Assembly (NCBI GenBank): GCA_964569085.1
Contig: CAZMTA010000002.1
Coordinates: 195,058 to 259,057, forward strand
DNA length: 64,000 bases
Source: JAJCZZ01 sp964569085
Lineage (GTDB): Bacteria > Gemmatimonadota > Gemmatimonadetes > Longimicrobiales > Gaopeijiaceae
Direction of reading: 5' to 3'
The position numbers were made by a program, and so were the translations under genes. Shown piece after piece: positions 41,846-50,442 of this stretch (positions within the stretch are counted from its first letter, which is position 1; the number at the start of each line of letters is the position of its first letter). Below the pieces are notes generated by a model. It was not told where the DNA came from and did no database searches. It worked only from the letters and a program-made list of their open reading frames with translations.

Positions 41846-44212
41846 CTAGAGCAGCACCTCCGCGAAGTCCAGCTCCTCCGAGGCCAGCACGAAGGCCGTG
41901 GTGGGGAGCCCCGCGGTGATCTCCTGGAGCCGGCCGTAGTAGCCGGGGAAGTCGTCCACGGCCCCGGGCGGGGCGAGCCCCAGGAGCACCAGGTCGGCGT
42001 CGGCGGAGGAGCGTCGTAGGATCTCCGGGAACTCGGAGCGCGAGCCCACCAGCACCTCGGTGCGCGCCCCGATGCGCAGGCTCCGGACGATGGCCTCGAG
42101 GTTCGCCCGGGCCGAGTCCGCGGCCCGCTGGTCCCCGACCACGAGCTTCACGTGGAGCTCCGCCGAGCGCCACGCCCGGCTGGTCCGGAGGAGGTAGCCC
42201 AGGAGCATCATGAGGCCCCCGTTCTTCTGGAGACCGCCCCACCAGACGTCGATGCGCTTCCGCTCCCCGAAGCCCCTCTCGTCGTCGTGGCGAAGCATGA
42301 TCACGTTCCGCCGGAGCTCGTGCATGGCCGCCAGGGAATCGCAGTACTCGGCCACGTGCTCCGGCTCCTCGCTCACGCCGATGAGCACCGTGTTGGGAAC
42401 CAGGGGCCCGAAGCCGTAGGTGGACACCAGGCGCTCCATCCCGTCGAAGGGGGTGTCGGCCTCCTCCACCCGGACCAGCCCCTCCACGCCCCGCTTCTCC
42501 AGGTAGTCCTTGATGTTCCTCTCCATCTTGGCGCGGCCGCCGACCCCGCGGGAGCCGGAGCGCAGGATGGTGGCCACCGTCATGAGGGCCCGTCCGTGGG
42601 TGAGGTCCCGGGCGAGCTCGATGAGGTGCCAGCGCCCGGTGGGGGCGCCGGAGAGGACCAGGAGGTTGGGCCGCCAGTTCTTGGCGTCGGGCTCCTCCTC
42701 CTCCAGGCGCAGGAGCGCGGAGCGCGCCATGGACATGAGGACGCCCCGGCGCACGTCGCCCCAGGTGGTCCGCATCTCCCGGCGCTCGAGCCAGAGGAAG
42801 ACGCCTCCGATGATCAGGGCGGCGGCCAGGGTGGCCACGGCGTTGATGAGGAACATGATCGCCAGGCAGCCCGCGGCCCCGAGCAGCGACACCGACCAGT
42901 GCACCTTGAACGACGGCCGGAAGGAGGGGCTCTGCACCAGGCTCTCGATCCCCGCGCCCAGGTTCACCGTCAGATACGAGGCGAGGAAAAACATGGTCAG
43001 GATCGGCGCGATGACGTTGAGCTCCCCCAGGGAGACCGCGGCCAGCGCCACCGCCAGCGTCACCGCCGTCCCGATGCGGGGCTCGTCGTCCGGCCCGCTC
43101 CCCCGGCCCACGATGCGCATCCACTTGGGAAGCACGCCGTCCCGCGCCAGCGCCTGGAGGACCCGGGGCGCGCCCAGGATGCTCCCCAGCGCGCTGGAGA
43201 GGGTGGCGCCCCACACCCCCAGGAGGATCGCGTCCCCCCAGAAGGCGATCCGCCGCATGACCAGCGGGTCGTCCATGAGGGTCTGGGCGTCCGCCCGGGT
43301 CGAGAGGACGACGGGGAGGGCCATGTAGACCACGTACCCCACCAGGAGCGCCGCCAGGGTGCCCCGGGGGATGGAGCGGGCCGGGTCCTTCAGGTCCCCG
43401 CTCATGTTCACGCCGGCCTCGATCCCCGTGACCGCGGGGAAGAAGACGGCCAGGACCACCCAGAAGCCGGCCTCGGGGTTGGCGGCGGGCTGGAACTGGA
43501 TCTCGGTCGCCTCCAGGGGGCTCCCGAACAGGAAGGAGAGGAGGCTGAGGACGATGGCGGCCATGATGAAGTACTGCGCCCGGATCACCAGGCGGGCGCT
43601 CACGATGGCCAGGACCGCCACCACCACGGTCGTCACCGCCGCCAGCAGCGTCTGGGGCACCTGGGGGAAGACCCGGGTCACCGACTCGGCGAAGCCGATG
43701 GTGTAGAGCGCCACGCTGAAGGCCAGGGCGAAGTACACCGGGATCCCGACGGCCCCTCCGGTCTCCACGCCCAGGGAGCGGCTGATCATGTAGTAGGCGC
43801 CCCCCGTCTCCACCCTCCGGTCCGTGGCGATGGCCGCCATGGAGAGCGCCGTCAGCGCCGTGATGGAGGTGCAGATGGTGACGATGAGGAGCGTCTGCCA
43901 CAGCCCCACGTTCCCCACCACCCACCCGAACCGCAGGTACATGATGACGCCGAGGATCGTGAGGATCGACGGCGTGAAGACCCCGGCGAAGGTGCCGAAT
44001 CCGGCGCCGCCGCCCCGGGCGGCCACCGGCGCGTCTGGCTCGGTGTGGTTCCTGGGACGGGAGCGTTGGGGCACGGGGTCGGCGGGTCGGGTCGGGAGGA
44101 CCGGGCCGGCCACCGGGGCCGGGCGGGAATCGTCCTCCACGTTCGCGAACCCGGGTCCCGACCGCCAGGCGCCGTCGAGACGGTGTGCGTCCAGGGCCGG
44201 GCGGGGGACCAC
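41846..44212 (-). CDS. Amino acid permease/NKCC-like cation-chloride cotransporter
   Basis: A protein of up to 788 residues like the SLC12 family in bacteria: about 12 helices in residues 72-465 beginning GTFAGVFTPSILTILGVIMYLRFGWVVGNVG, which strongly resembles the NKCC/KCC TM1, with ETGGAYYMISRSLG following. The C-terminal part (about 485-788) is a soluble regulatory domain containing NLLVLSGAPTGRWHLIELARDLTHGRALMTVATIL and MERLVSTYGFGPLVPNTVLIG, also as in NKCC proteins. It would move K or Na with chloride. The start is uncertain: the GTG at 44212 is the longest; a GTG at 44140 would start 24 residues later and still keep the membrane part intact. The first 70 residues are disordered-looking. 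It is divergent from a small DUF3185 gene. Confidence 0.8.
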   Translation of the reverse strand: MVPRPALDAHRLDGAWRSGPGFANVEDDSRPAPVAGPVLPTRPADPVPQRSRPRNHTEPDAPVAARGGGAGFGTFAGVFTPSILTILGVIMYLRFGWVVGNVGLWQTLLIVTICTSITALTALSMAAIATDRRVETGGAYYMISRSLGVETGGAVGIPVYFALAFSVALYTIGFAESVTRVFPQVPQTLLAAVTTVVVAVLAIVSARLVIRAQYFIMAAIVLSLLSFLFGSPLEATEIQFQPAANPEAGFWVVLAVFFPAVTGIEAGVNMSGDLKDPARSIPRGTLAALLVGYVVYMALPVVLSTRADAQTLMDDPLVMRRIAFWGDAILLGVWGATLSSALGSILGAPRVLQALARDGVLPKWMRIVGRGSGPDDEPRIGTAVTLAVALAAVSLGELNVIAPILTMFFLASYLTVNLGAGIESLVQSPSFRPSFKVHWSVSLLGAAGCLAIMFLINAVATLAAALIIGGVFLWLERREMRTTWGDVRRGVLMSMARSALLRLEEEEPDAKNWRPNLLVLSGAPTGRWHLIELARDLTHGRALMTVATILRSGSRGVGGRAKMERNIKDYLEKRGVEGLVRVEEADTPFDGMERLVSTYGFGPLVPNTVLIGVSEEPEHVAEYCDSLAAMHELRRNVIMLRHDDERGFGERKRIDVWWGGLQKNGGLMMLLGYLLRTSRAWRSAELHVKLVVGDQRAADSARANLEAIVRSLRIGARTEVLVGSRSEFPEILRRSSADADLVLLGLAPPGAVDDFPGYYGRLQEITAGLPTTAFVLASEELDFAEVLL

Positions 44213-44336
44213 CGCCCCGGCACGGCACGGACGCCGGGCTCCGGCGCGTGGCGGCCGGGTCGCCCCGGGCCCCCCGGGGCGCTAAGGTGGGAACGCGCAC
44301 CCGCTTCCCAGAGCCCACCTTCCCCGGAGGATCGCC

Positions 44337-44564
44337 ATGCGAACCCTAGCCCTCGTCGTCGGCGCCCTGCTCGTGGTCCTGGGAGGCTACTCCCTCCTGG
44401 GGGGCTCCTTCTCCTGGACCCAGGAGGAGACGGTCATGGAGATGGGGCCCATCGAGGCCACGGCCACCACCCGGGACACCGCGGCCCTGCCGCCGGTGGT
44501 GGCGGGCCTGGTGCTTCTGGTGGGGGTGGGCGCGCTGGTCTACGGGGTCCGGAAGGACGCCTGA
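44337..44564 (+). CDS. Small DUF3185 family membrane protein
   Basis: A 75-residue protein with two hydrophobic helices, at about 3-22 (LALVVGALLVVLGGYSLLGG) and 51-70 (LPPVVAGLVLLVGVGALVYGV), joined by a polar loop containing SWTQEETVMEMGPIEATA. This arrangement matches the DUF3185 family as I know it. The ATG has GGAGG about nine bases upstream (CCGGAGGATCGCC). Function unknown. Convergent with the DUF882 gene. Confidence 0.68.
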   Translation: MRTLALVVGALLVVLGGYSLLGGSFSWTQEETVMEMGPIEATATTRDTAALPPVVAGLVLLVGVGALVYGVRKDA

Positions 44565-44565
44565 G

Positions 44566-45702
44566 TCACCAGCGGACCAGCGTTCCCCGGGTGTCCACGT
44601 GGACGAAGGGTCCGTGGACGGCGTTGGCCCCGTAGATGCTGGCTCCACCCATGAGATGGCGCGTGTCCGGATCCCGGTCGAGGCTGTCGACCACCTCGTA
44701 GAGGATCCGGGCGTCGCTCCGGTCGATCCGACCGTCCCCGTTCAGGTCGTCCATGAGGTTGTCGCCGTCCTCGTCCACGAAGACGTCGGCGGCGTCCCCC
44801 CAGGCGTGGCGGCTGTAGGAGGTGGTGTTGCCGATGGCCTGGTTGTAGGAGGGCGTCCGGTAGCCGCTCATCACGTGGAGCGACGTCACCGGGTGGCCCC
44901 GCTCCACCAGGGCGTCCACGAGGAGCTCCAGCTTGGTCAGCAGGCGCCTCTGGAGGACGACGTAGCGGGGGAAGCCTCCGCCCTGCTTCGTCTCGAAGTG
45001 CTTGAGGAGGAAGCGGGGTGAGACCCGGAGGTCCCGGTTCTCCTCCGTGACCTCGATGAAGCCCCGGGGGCGGATGTACATCGTGTCGCCCCGGAGGGGG
45101 ACCCGGGGGTAGGACCCGATGCGGTATCCGTTGAGGACGCCGTCCTCGATCTCCGACTCGGGGACGGTGACGAAGGCGTGGACCACCAGGTCCACGTTCC
45201 CGCCGTCCTCCAGGACCCGCAGCCGGTGGAAGCCGGGCTCGTCCGGAGCCGTCCAGATCCATGCGTCCTCGTCGACGACCTCGACCTCCCCCGCGTCCTC
45301 GCGCCCGTCCATCCGGACCAGGCGCTCGTCCTCCTCGTCCGGGGCGACGTCGATGCGCAGCTCCTCCCCGGGCAGCACGGAGGTGGCGATGGGGGAATAG
45401 CGTGCCGGCGTCCCGTCGAGCCACGCCTCGGCCCGGGCGCCGTGCGGCCGCTCCCGGAGCCCGCCGGCGCGGACGGCGTGGTCGGAGGGCTGGGCCGGGC
45501 CGACGTCGGGGTCGATTCCGTCGGGCCCCGGGGGCGCCGTCTCCTCTCCCTCCGGCTCCGCGGCGTTCGCCGCGGCCGGCCCGGGGTCGGGGCGCACCGC
45601 CGAGTCGAGCACGAGGGGCGTGGCGGCCATGGCGGCGGCCATGACCCAGAAGACGCCCGTCACCACGCTCGACACGACGCTCCGGACCTTCCCCACGGTC
45701 AC
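44566..45702 (-). CDS. M15/DUF882 (YcbK-like) peptidase with Ca-binding-like insertion, copy 1
   Basis: A 378-residue exported protein, likely a zinc carboxypeptidase-like peptidoglycan hydrolase of the M15 type. The first 30 residues have a hydrophobic signal/anchor. A beta-rich domain (about 100-190) precedes the peptidase fold, where HVMSGYRTPSYNQAIGNTTSYSRHAWGDAADVFVD holds the ligands His and Asp of the HxxGxAxD motif, and the end GPFVHVD has the last His. Between them sits DEDGDNLMDDLNGDGRIDRSDARIL, an EF-hand or dockerin-like Ca site. The start is GTG 45702, overlapping the L,D-transpeptidase stop by 4 bp. The same pair order occurs in the second copy at 50443-53233. Confidence 0.8.
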   Translation of the reverse strand: MTVGKVRSVVSSVVTGVFWVMAAAMAATPLVLDSAVRPDPGPAAANAAEPEGEETAPPGPDGIDPDVGPAQPSDHAVRAGGLRERPHGARAEAWLDGTPARYSPIATSVLPGEELRIDVAPDEEDERLVRMDGREDAGEVEVVDEDAWIWTAPDEPGFHRLRVLEDGGNVDLVVHAFVTVPESEIEDGVLNGYRIGSYPRVPLRGDTMYIRPRGFIEVTEENRDLRVSPRFLLKHFETKQGGGFPRYVVLQRRLLTKLELLVDALVERGHPVTSLHVMSGYRTPSYNQAIGNTTSYSRHAWGDAADVFVDEDGDNLMDDLNGDGRIDRSDARILYEVVDSLDRDPDTRHLMGGASIYGANAVHGPFVHVDTRGTLVRW

Positions 45703-47369
45703 TCCTGGCCCAGGGAGCCGTCGGAGGCCAGCCGCTCCAGCGCCGCCACGACCCGGGCGTTCCGGTCGTAGAGGTCGGGATGGAAGGTGGGCACGCCCTG
45801 GTCGTCCACCCAGACGGTCTGGTAGGCGATGTAGACGGGCATCTCCTTGCTGACCGGCACCTCGTGCCGCTCCCCGGTGGCCTTCAGCTCGTCGAAGCGG
45901 GACGGCGGGACGTCCGTCCCGTTGGAGAAGACCCAGTGGGCCAGCTCGGTGGGGTATTGCACCCGGATGCAGCCGTGGCTGAACGTCCGGATCCGCTCCT
46001 CGAAGAGGTCGTCGGCCGGGGTGTCGTGGAGGTAGATGGCGTGGTCGTTGGGGAAGAGGAACTTCACGTACCCCAGGGAGTTCTGCTCGCCGGGCTTCTC
46101 ACGCAGCAGGAACCGGTCGTACCGGGACGGGTCGAACGCCTCCAGGGGAACGGGCTCCCACGTCTCCCGGGAGACCACCTCGAAGTTGTTCTCGCGGAGG
46201 TAGTTCGGGTTCTCCCGCAGCTTCGGGAGGATGTCCCGCTGGAGGATGTTCTCGGGGACGTTCCAGTACGGGTTGATGACCACGGTCTCCATCACGTCCT
46301 CGAAGAGCATGGTCTCCCAGTCCCGCTGGCCGATGATGACCTTCATGGTCAGATCCGGCTGGCCGCCGGACATGGCGTGCAGCCGCAGCCCCGGGGTGTT
46401 CACGAAGATGGAGGGCGAGCCCAGGTCCGCCGGGAGCCAGCGCCACCGCTCCAGCGCCACCTCGACCTCGCTGATGCGCTCGTCGATGGAGGCGTTGAGC
46501 TCCCGGGACGTGGCCGGTCCCATCACGCTGTCCTGCTCGATGCCGTTCCGGGTCTGGAACAGCTCCACCGCCCGGGCCAGGGACTCGTCGTAGACCTGCG
46601 GGCGGGACGAGCCCGCTCGCGCCAGCTCCTGCTCCTCGGGGTTCAGGCTCTCTCCGAGCCGGGTCCGGAGGGTGGCGATGACGGGCGCGGAGTCCCCCAC
46701 CTCGAAGACCTCCTCGGTGGGCACCCGGGTGAACCCGCCGTCGGCGCGGATGCGGCGGAGCTCGGCGAGGAGCCCCTTGAGGCGCTCGTACTGCTCCACC
46801 TGCGGCCGGACGGCGTCCAGGTGGTCCAGGAGGTCGGCACCGCTCCGCACGCTGTCGGGCAGCGCCGGGTCCTCGGTGTCGATCTCCCAGCCGGTCTCGA
46901 AGTTCGCCTGGCGCAGGCGGCCCCGGGCCAGGTCGCCGGCCAGCACGGCCAGCCCCTCGCTCATGGCCGTCTCCAGCTCCGCCAGGACGTGCTCGTCGAT
47001 GTCCTCGCTCATGGCGAGCTCACGGAGCCGGGGGACGTTGTACCGCTCCGGCGCGAGGCCCTCCGCCTCGATGGTGGCCAGGGTCCGGAACGCCCGGCCT
47101 CCGTCCTCGGTGAGCCCGTCGTCCGCCACCCAGAAGAGGGTGGGGCGGTCGGCGGGGTAGAGGGCGGTCAGGCGCTCCGAGCCCACGGAGTCCACCCGGG
47201 CGGCCACGGCCTGTCCCAGGCGGGCCGCGGACACGTCCCACGACGCGTCGGGGGTGGCGGCTTCGAGGGTGTCGTCCTCGGAGTCGTCCCCGCCGCAGGC
47301 GCCCAGGGCGCCCACGAGCCCCAGCAGGGCGGTCGCGGTGAGGGTCCGGAGGCGGAGGGAGGCGTTCAT
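45699..47369 (-). CDS. L,D-transpeptidase (YcbB/LdtD-like), lipoprotein, copy 1
   Basis: A 556-residue periplasmic enzyme that forms 3-3 crosslinks between peptidoglycan stems. The signal ends LVGALGACGG, a lipobox. After a scaffold domain there is a peptidoglycan-binding-like segment (about 255-320, with FQTRNGIEQDSVMGPATSRELN), then the YkuD catalytic domain from about 335. The active-site motif is HDTP.....FSHGCIRV, with the catalytic Cys (about 483) and the Ser-His-Gly before it. It starts at ATG 47369, overlapping the M48 stop by 4 bp, and ends overlapping the DUF882 peptidase by 4 bp. The three genes are therefore one transcription unit. Confidence 0.88.
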   Translation of the reverse strand: MNASLRLRTLTATALLGLVGALGACGGDDSEDDTLEAATPDASWDVSAARLGQAVAARVDSVGSERLTALYPADRPTLFWVADDGLTEDGGRAFRTLATIEAEGLAPERYNVPRLRELAMSEDIDEHVLAELETAMSEGLAVLAGDLARGRLRQANFETGWEIDTEDPALPDSVRSGADLLDHLDAVRPQVEQYERLKGLLAELRRIRADGGFTRVPTEEVFEVGDSAPVIATLRTRLGESLNPEEQELARAGSSRPQVYDESLARAVELFQTRNGIEQDSVMGPATSRELNASIDERISEVEVALERWRWLPADLGSPSIFVNTPGLRLHAMSGGQPDLTMKVIIGQRDWETMLFEDVMETVVINPYWNVPENILQRDILPKLRENPNYLRENNFEVVSRETWEPVPLEAFDPSRYDRFLLREKPGEQNSLGYVKFLFPNDHAIYLHDTPADDLFEERIRTFSHGCIRVQYPTELAHWVFSNGTDVPPSRFDELKATGERHEVPVSKEMPVYIAYQTVWVDDQGVPTFHPDLYDRNARVVAALERLASDGSLGQE

Positions 47370-48820
47370 CGGGTCACCACGCGCTTCTGGAGGCCGGCGG
47401 AGAGCCGCTCGGTGTCCCAGACCTGGTTGATCAGCGCGATGGTCCGGGCGTCGGCGTCCACCCGGTAGCTGTTCATGAACTGACCCAGGGTGAGGGAACG
47501 GTCCAGGTTCACCAGATCCACCTGGTCGGGGCGCTTGCCCAGGACCGCGGGATCGGTCTCGCGCTGGAAGCTCTCCAGCACGGCCTGGATGGTGCGGCCG
47601 CGGGCCGACCACGCCTGGGCGGGGGTCACGCCGTAGAAGGCGTAGACGTTCCCGTCGAGCTCGGGGAAGACCGCTCGGCCCACGAGCTCTCCGTTCTCGG
47701 TGCGGGCCCGGAAGGCGAGCCAGTACGCCGGGAGGCCGTGGACGTCGCCGGCTCCGCTGTCGGTCACCTGGATGCCCTGCTGCGAGGCGAAGGCCTCGGC
47801 GGCGGCCCGGGCGCCGTTCTCCGGCGCGAAGGTCAGCGCCACCATGGCGTCCTGCTCGGGGCTCACGAGGCGCACGGCCTGGTTCCCGTTCATCCCGTTC
47901 CAGTCCCGGGGCACGCCGAAGCGGAACTTGAGGTCGGGGTGGTGGAAGACGTTGTCCTCGAAGTAGCCGAGGCGCGGGTTGTTTCCGAACACCAGGCCGT
48001 CGAGCTGTCGGAGGAAGTCGGTCCGGTCGACCATGCGGGCGTCGGGATGGGCGTCCGCCATGGCGAGGATGCGCTGCTGACGGTCGGCGGGCGCGGGGTG
48101 GGTCGACGCCCAGCTCGGGAGCGACCCTCCGGCATCGCTGCTCTTCTGCTCCAGGAGCGCGAACACCCGGGAGAGGGCGGCGGGCTCGTAGCCGAGCTGG
48201 GTCATGTACTTCACGCCCAGCTCGTCGGACTGGTTCTCGTCGTCCCGGCCGAACTTGAGGAACATGAGCTGCATGCCGGCGCCGGCGAGGTCGCCGAGGC
48301 CGCGGAGCTCGGGCACGAAGATCATGCCGAGGCCGAGGCCCAGGTTGGCGAGCTGCGCCCGGCTCATCTGGTTCACCGAGTGGCGCGCGGTCACGTGGCC
48401 GATCTCATGGCCGAGGATGCCCACGAGCTGCGCCTCGGAATCGAGGTGCGTGAGCATGCCCCGGGTGATGTAGATGAAGCCGCCGGGGATCGCGAAGGCG
48501 TTCACCGTGGGATCGTCCACGACGGTGAACGTCCAGGGAAGGTTCGGCCGCTCGGAGACGCGGGCGAGGCGCTGGCCCAGATTGTCCACGTAGCGCTGGA
48601 GCTCCGGGTCGTCCACGACGCCCATGGAGGCCATGACCTGCTCGTGGGACTGGCGCCCCATCTGGATCTCCTGCTCCTCGCTGATGAAGGAGAGCTCGCG
48701 TTCCCCGGTCACGGGGTTCGTGGCGCAGGCGCCGGTCCCCAGGAGGACGGTGGCGACGGCCCCGAACAGGATCTTCCGGGTCGCGGCGGACCGGGTGGCT
48801 TTCCTTCTGCGACGTCTCAT
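47366..48820 (-). CDS. M48 family metalloprotease lipoprotein (BepA/YfgC-like)
   Basis: A 484-residue exported zinc peptidase. The signal ends LLGTGACATNPVTGERE, a lipobox. The catalytic site is GHEIGHVTARHSV (HExxH at about 146-150), and the third zinc ligand is in DDENQSDELG. The N-terminal part LSFISEEQEIQMGRQSHEQV is typical of this family. The C-terminal third (from about 290) has no TPR motifs obvious by eye but has a conserved module with LSLTLGQFMNSY. In E. coli BepA acts on outer-membrane protein assembly; here it sits beside two barrel genes, which fits such a role. Its ATG at 48820 follows from the cluster of Arg residues of the signal. It overlaps the L,D-transpeptidase by 4 bp. 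Confidence 0.88.
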   Translation of the reverse strand: MRRRRRKATRSAATRKILFGAVATVLLGTGACATNPVTGERELSFISEEQEIQMGRQSHEQVMASMGVVDDPELQRYVDNLGQRLARVSERPNLPWTFTVVDDPTVNAFAIPGGFIYITRGMLTHLDSEAQLVGILGHEIGHVTARHSVNQMSRAQLANLGLGLGMIFVPELRGLGDLAGAGMQLMFLKFGRDDENQSDELGVKYMTQLGYEPAALSRVFALLEQKSSDAGGSLPSWASTHPAPADRQQRILAMADAHPDARMVDRTDFLRQLDGLVFGNNPRLGYFEDNVFHHPDLKFRFGVPRDWNGMNGNQAVRLVSPEQDAMVALTFAPENGARAAAEAFASQQGIQVTDSGAGDVHGLPAYWLAFRARTENGELVGRAVFPELDGNVYAFYGVTPAQAWSARGRTIQAVLESFQRETDPAVLGKRPDQVDLVNLDRSLTLGQFMNSYRVDADARTIALINQVWDTERLSAGLQKRVVTR

Positions 48821-48924
48821 GGCTCGTGCTCCGATGGATCGATGAGGGGTGGATCGGTGGGAGGAGGCGTCCCCGCCCGGCCCGCCCCGCGGGGCGGCCG
48901 GACGGGCGCGCTCCAGGGGATCTC

Positions 48925-49527
48925 CTAGTTGGACAGGTTCCCGAGATGGATGTGCAGGCCCAGGTCCAGCGCGAGGAACTGCACCGACTGCTCGGCGGTC
49001 ACGAACTCGTCGACGATGTCGAACTCGGCGTCGTACGCCTCGTAGCGCACGCCGGGGGAGAACCACAGGACGTCGCCGAGGGGGATGTCCACGCCGGCCG
49101 CGACCTGGAAGCCGACGCCGGTGTCGGACTCGACCTCGAACCCGTTGTCCTCGAGCTGGAGCTTCCGGCCGACGACGCCGGCCTTCAGCCACGGAAGCAG
49201 GCCGTCACGGTACGCGATGAGCTTGGCCCCGCCCTCGAATCCCGAGGAGGTGGCGCCCTCGTCGTCACCGCAGCCGTCGCAGCCGAACATCTGCTGCTCG
49301 TAGCCGCCGTACACGCTGAGGTTGGGGCTCACGCTGTAGATGAGGTCTCCGCCGAAGCCGGCTTCGCTCTTGGCGTCCAGGCCGCCGTCGTCGCCGAAGT
49401 CGCCCATGGGGTTGTTGATGGAGCCGCGGATCTCGAGTGCGAGCTGGCCCTGGGCGGCCGACGGGGCCGCGAAGGCCAGGGCGGCGGCGAGAGCGGTGGC
49501 GCCGAGTGTGTTCAGGGTGATGCGCAT
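48925..49527 (-). CDS. Small outer-membrane beta-barrel protein, paralogue A
   Basis: A 200-residue barrel protein with a signal peptide ending APSAAQGQ. The mature form begins LALEIRGSINNPMGDFGDDG and alternates strands (GGDLIYSVSPNLSVYGGYE, FQVAAGVDIPLGDVLWFSPGVRYEAY) and ends ALDLGLHIHLGNLSN. A loop MFGCDGCGDDEG contains CxxC. Family: opacity/OmpA-like or OMP_b-brl barrels. The paralogue starts 667 bp upstream. It lies 104 bp upstream of the M48 protease gene in the same direction. Confidence 0.75.
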   Translation of the reverse strand: MRITLNTLGATALAAALAFAAPSAAQGQLALEIRGSINNPMGDFGDDGGLDAKSEAGFGGDLIYSVSPNLSVYGGYEQQMFGCDGCGDDEGATSSGFEGGAKLIAYRDGLLPWLKAGVVGRKLQLEDNGFEVESDTGVGFQVAAGVDIPLGDVLWFSPGVRYEAYDAEFDIVDEFVTAEQSVQFLALDLGLHIHLGNLSN

Positions 49528-49621
49528 GATGATGCCTCAGGTCTGAAGGGAGCGATCGATCGTCCGCGACCGCCCCGGCCCCCGTTGCGCGGGGACCGGG
49601 GCCGGACGCGGCTCGGGCAGG

Positions 49622-50194
49622 TCAGTCGAAGTGGATGGTCACGCCCACGTCGAACGTCACGAACTTGATGTTCTCCGTGTCGAGAAGCGTCTGATCGGAG
49701 GGCTCGAAGTCGGGGTCGAACTGGTTGAAGCGGAGGCCCGGGGAGAAGGTCAGGACGTCGCCGAGGGGGATGTCCACGCCGGCGCCGAGGTGATAGCCCA
49801 TGGAGGGATCCGTCTCGGCGTCGCCGGCGGCCTGGTCCACGTCGAGGGTGTAGGCGCCGAGCCCGGCCTTGGCCCAGGGGCGCAGGCCGTCTCCGGAGGT
49901 GTGGACCTTGAATCCGCCCGCGAAGGCCTGGGACTGGATGCCGTCGTCCTCTTCCGCGCACTGGGCGCAGTCGAAGAGCTGTCGGTCGTAGCCGACGTAG
50001 GCGGTGACGTTGTCGCTCAGGCCGTACTGCAGGTCCGCGCCGAAGCCGGCCTCGCCGTCCGATTGGTCGCCGAAGTCGCCCATGGACTTGTTGATGGAGC
50101 CTCGGAGCTCGAGGGAGACCTGGCCCTGGGCGGTGGCGGGAACGGCCATCGCCAGCGCGGCGGCCATGCTGAGTACCGTAAATGTGGTGCGCAT
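49622..50194 (-). CDS. Small outer-membrane beta-barrel protein, paralogue B
   Basis: A 190-residue relative of the next gene, sharing RGSIN.SMGDFGD at the start, the strand GAGVDIPLGDVLTFSPGLRF and the CxxC loop LFDCAQCAEEDDG. The signal peptide ends VPATAQGQ. It ends ..VTFDVGVTIHFD, a barrel-like last strand. The two are tandem duplicates with modest identity, so the duplication is old. The gap between the two genes is 94 bp, with no clear terminator. The divergent region to the L,D-transpeptidase gene is 248 bp. Confidence 0.75.
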   Translation of the reverse strand: MRTTFTVLSMAAALAMAVPATAQGQVSLELRGSINKSMGDFGDQSDGEAGFGADLQYGLSDNVTAYVGYDRQLFDCAQCAEEDDGIQSQAFAGGFKVHTSGDGLRPWAKAGLGAYTLDVDQAAGDAETDPSMGYHLGAGVDIPLGDVLTFSPGLRFNQFDPDFEPSDQTLLDTENIKFVTFDVGVTIHFD

Positions 50195-50377
50195 CGTTCG
50201 AATATCTGCCTGTTCTGGTGTCTGTTGATGGGAACGCGACCCACCGCCGGAAGACCGACGGGGGCGATGCGTACCGGACCAGTGTGCAACATGCGTTCCA
50301 CTCCGGCGTCGGAGGTCGTATCTCCTTGCTGCGCAGGAGTTTGTCCGCTCACGGCCGAGCCCCCGGGTCCCTCCCCC

Positions 50378-50406
50378 GTGACGCCGCCCCCCCGCCGGTC
50401 TACATT
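50378..50406 (+). promoter_or_regulatory. Candidate promoter for the L,D-transpeptidase copy 2 operon
   Basis: GTGACG (50378-50383) and TACATT (50401-50406) are separated by 17 bases, with the ATG at 50443. The -35 has the TGAC core; the -10 is one of the few AT-rich patches nearby. Confidence 0.4.
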
Positions 50407-50442
50407 CCCTCGCGCAGCTCCACCTCCTCCCGTCCGGGCCCC

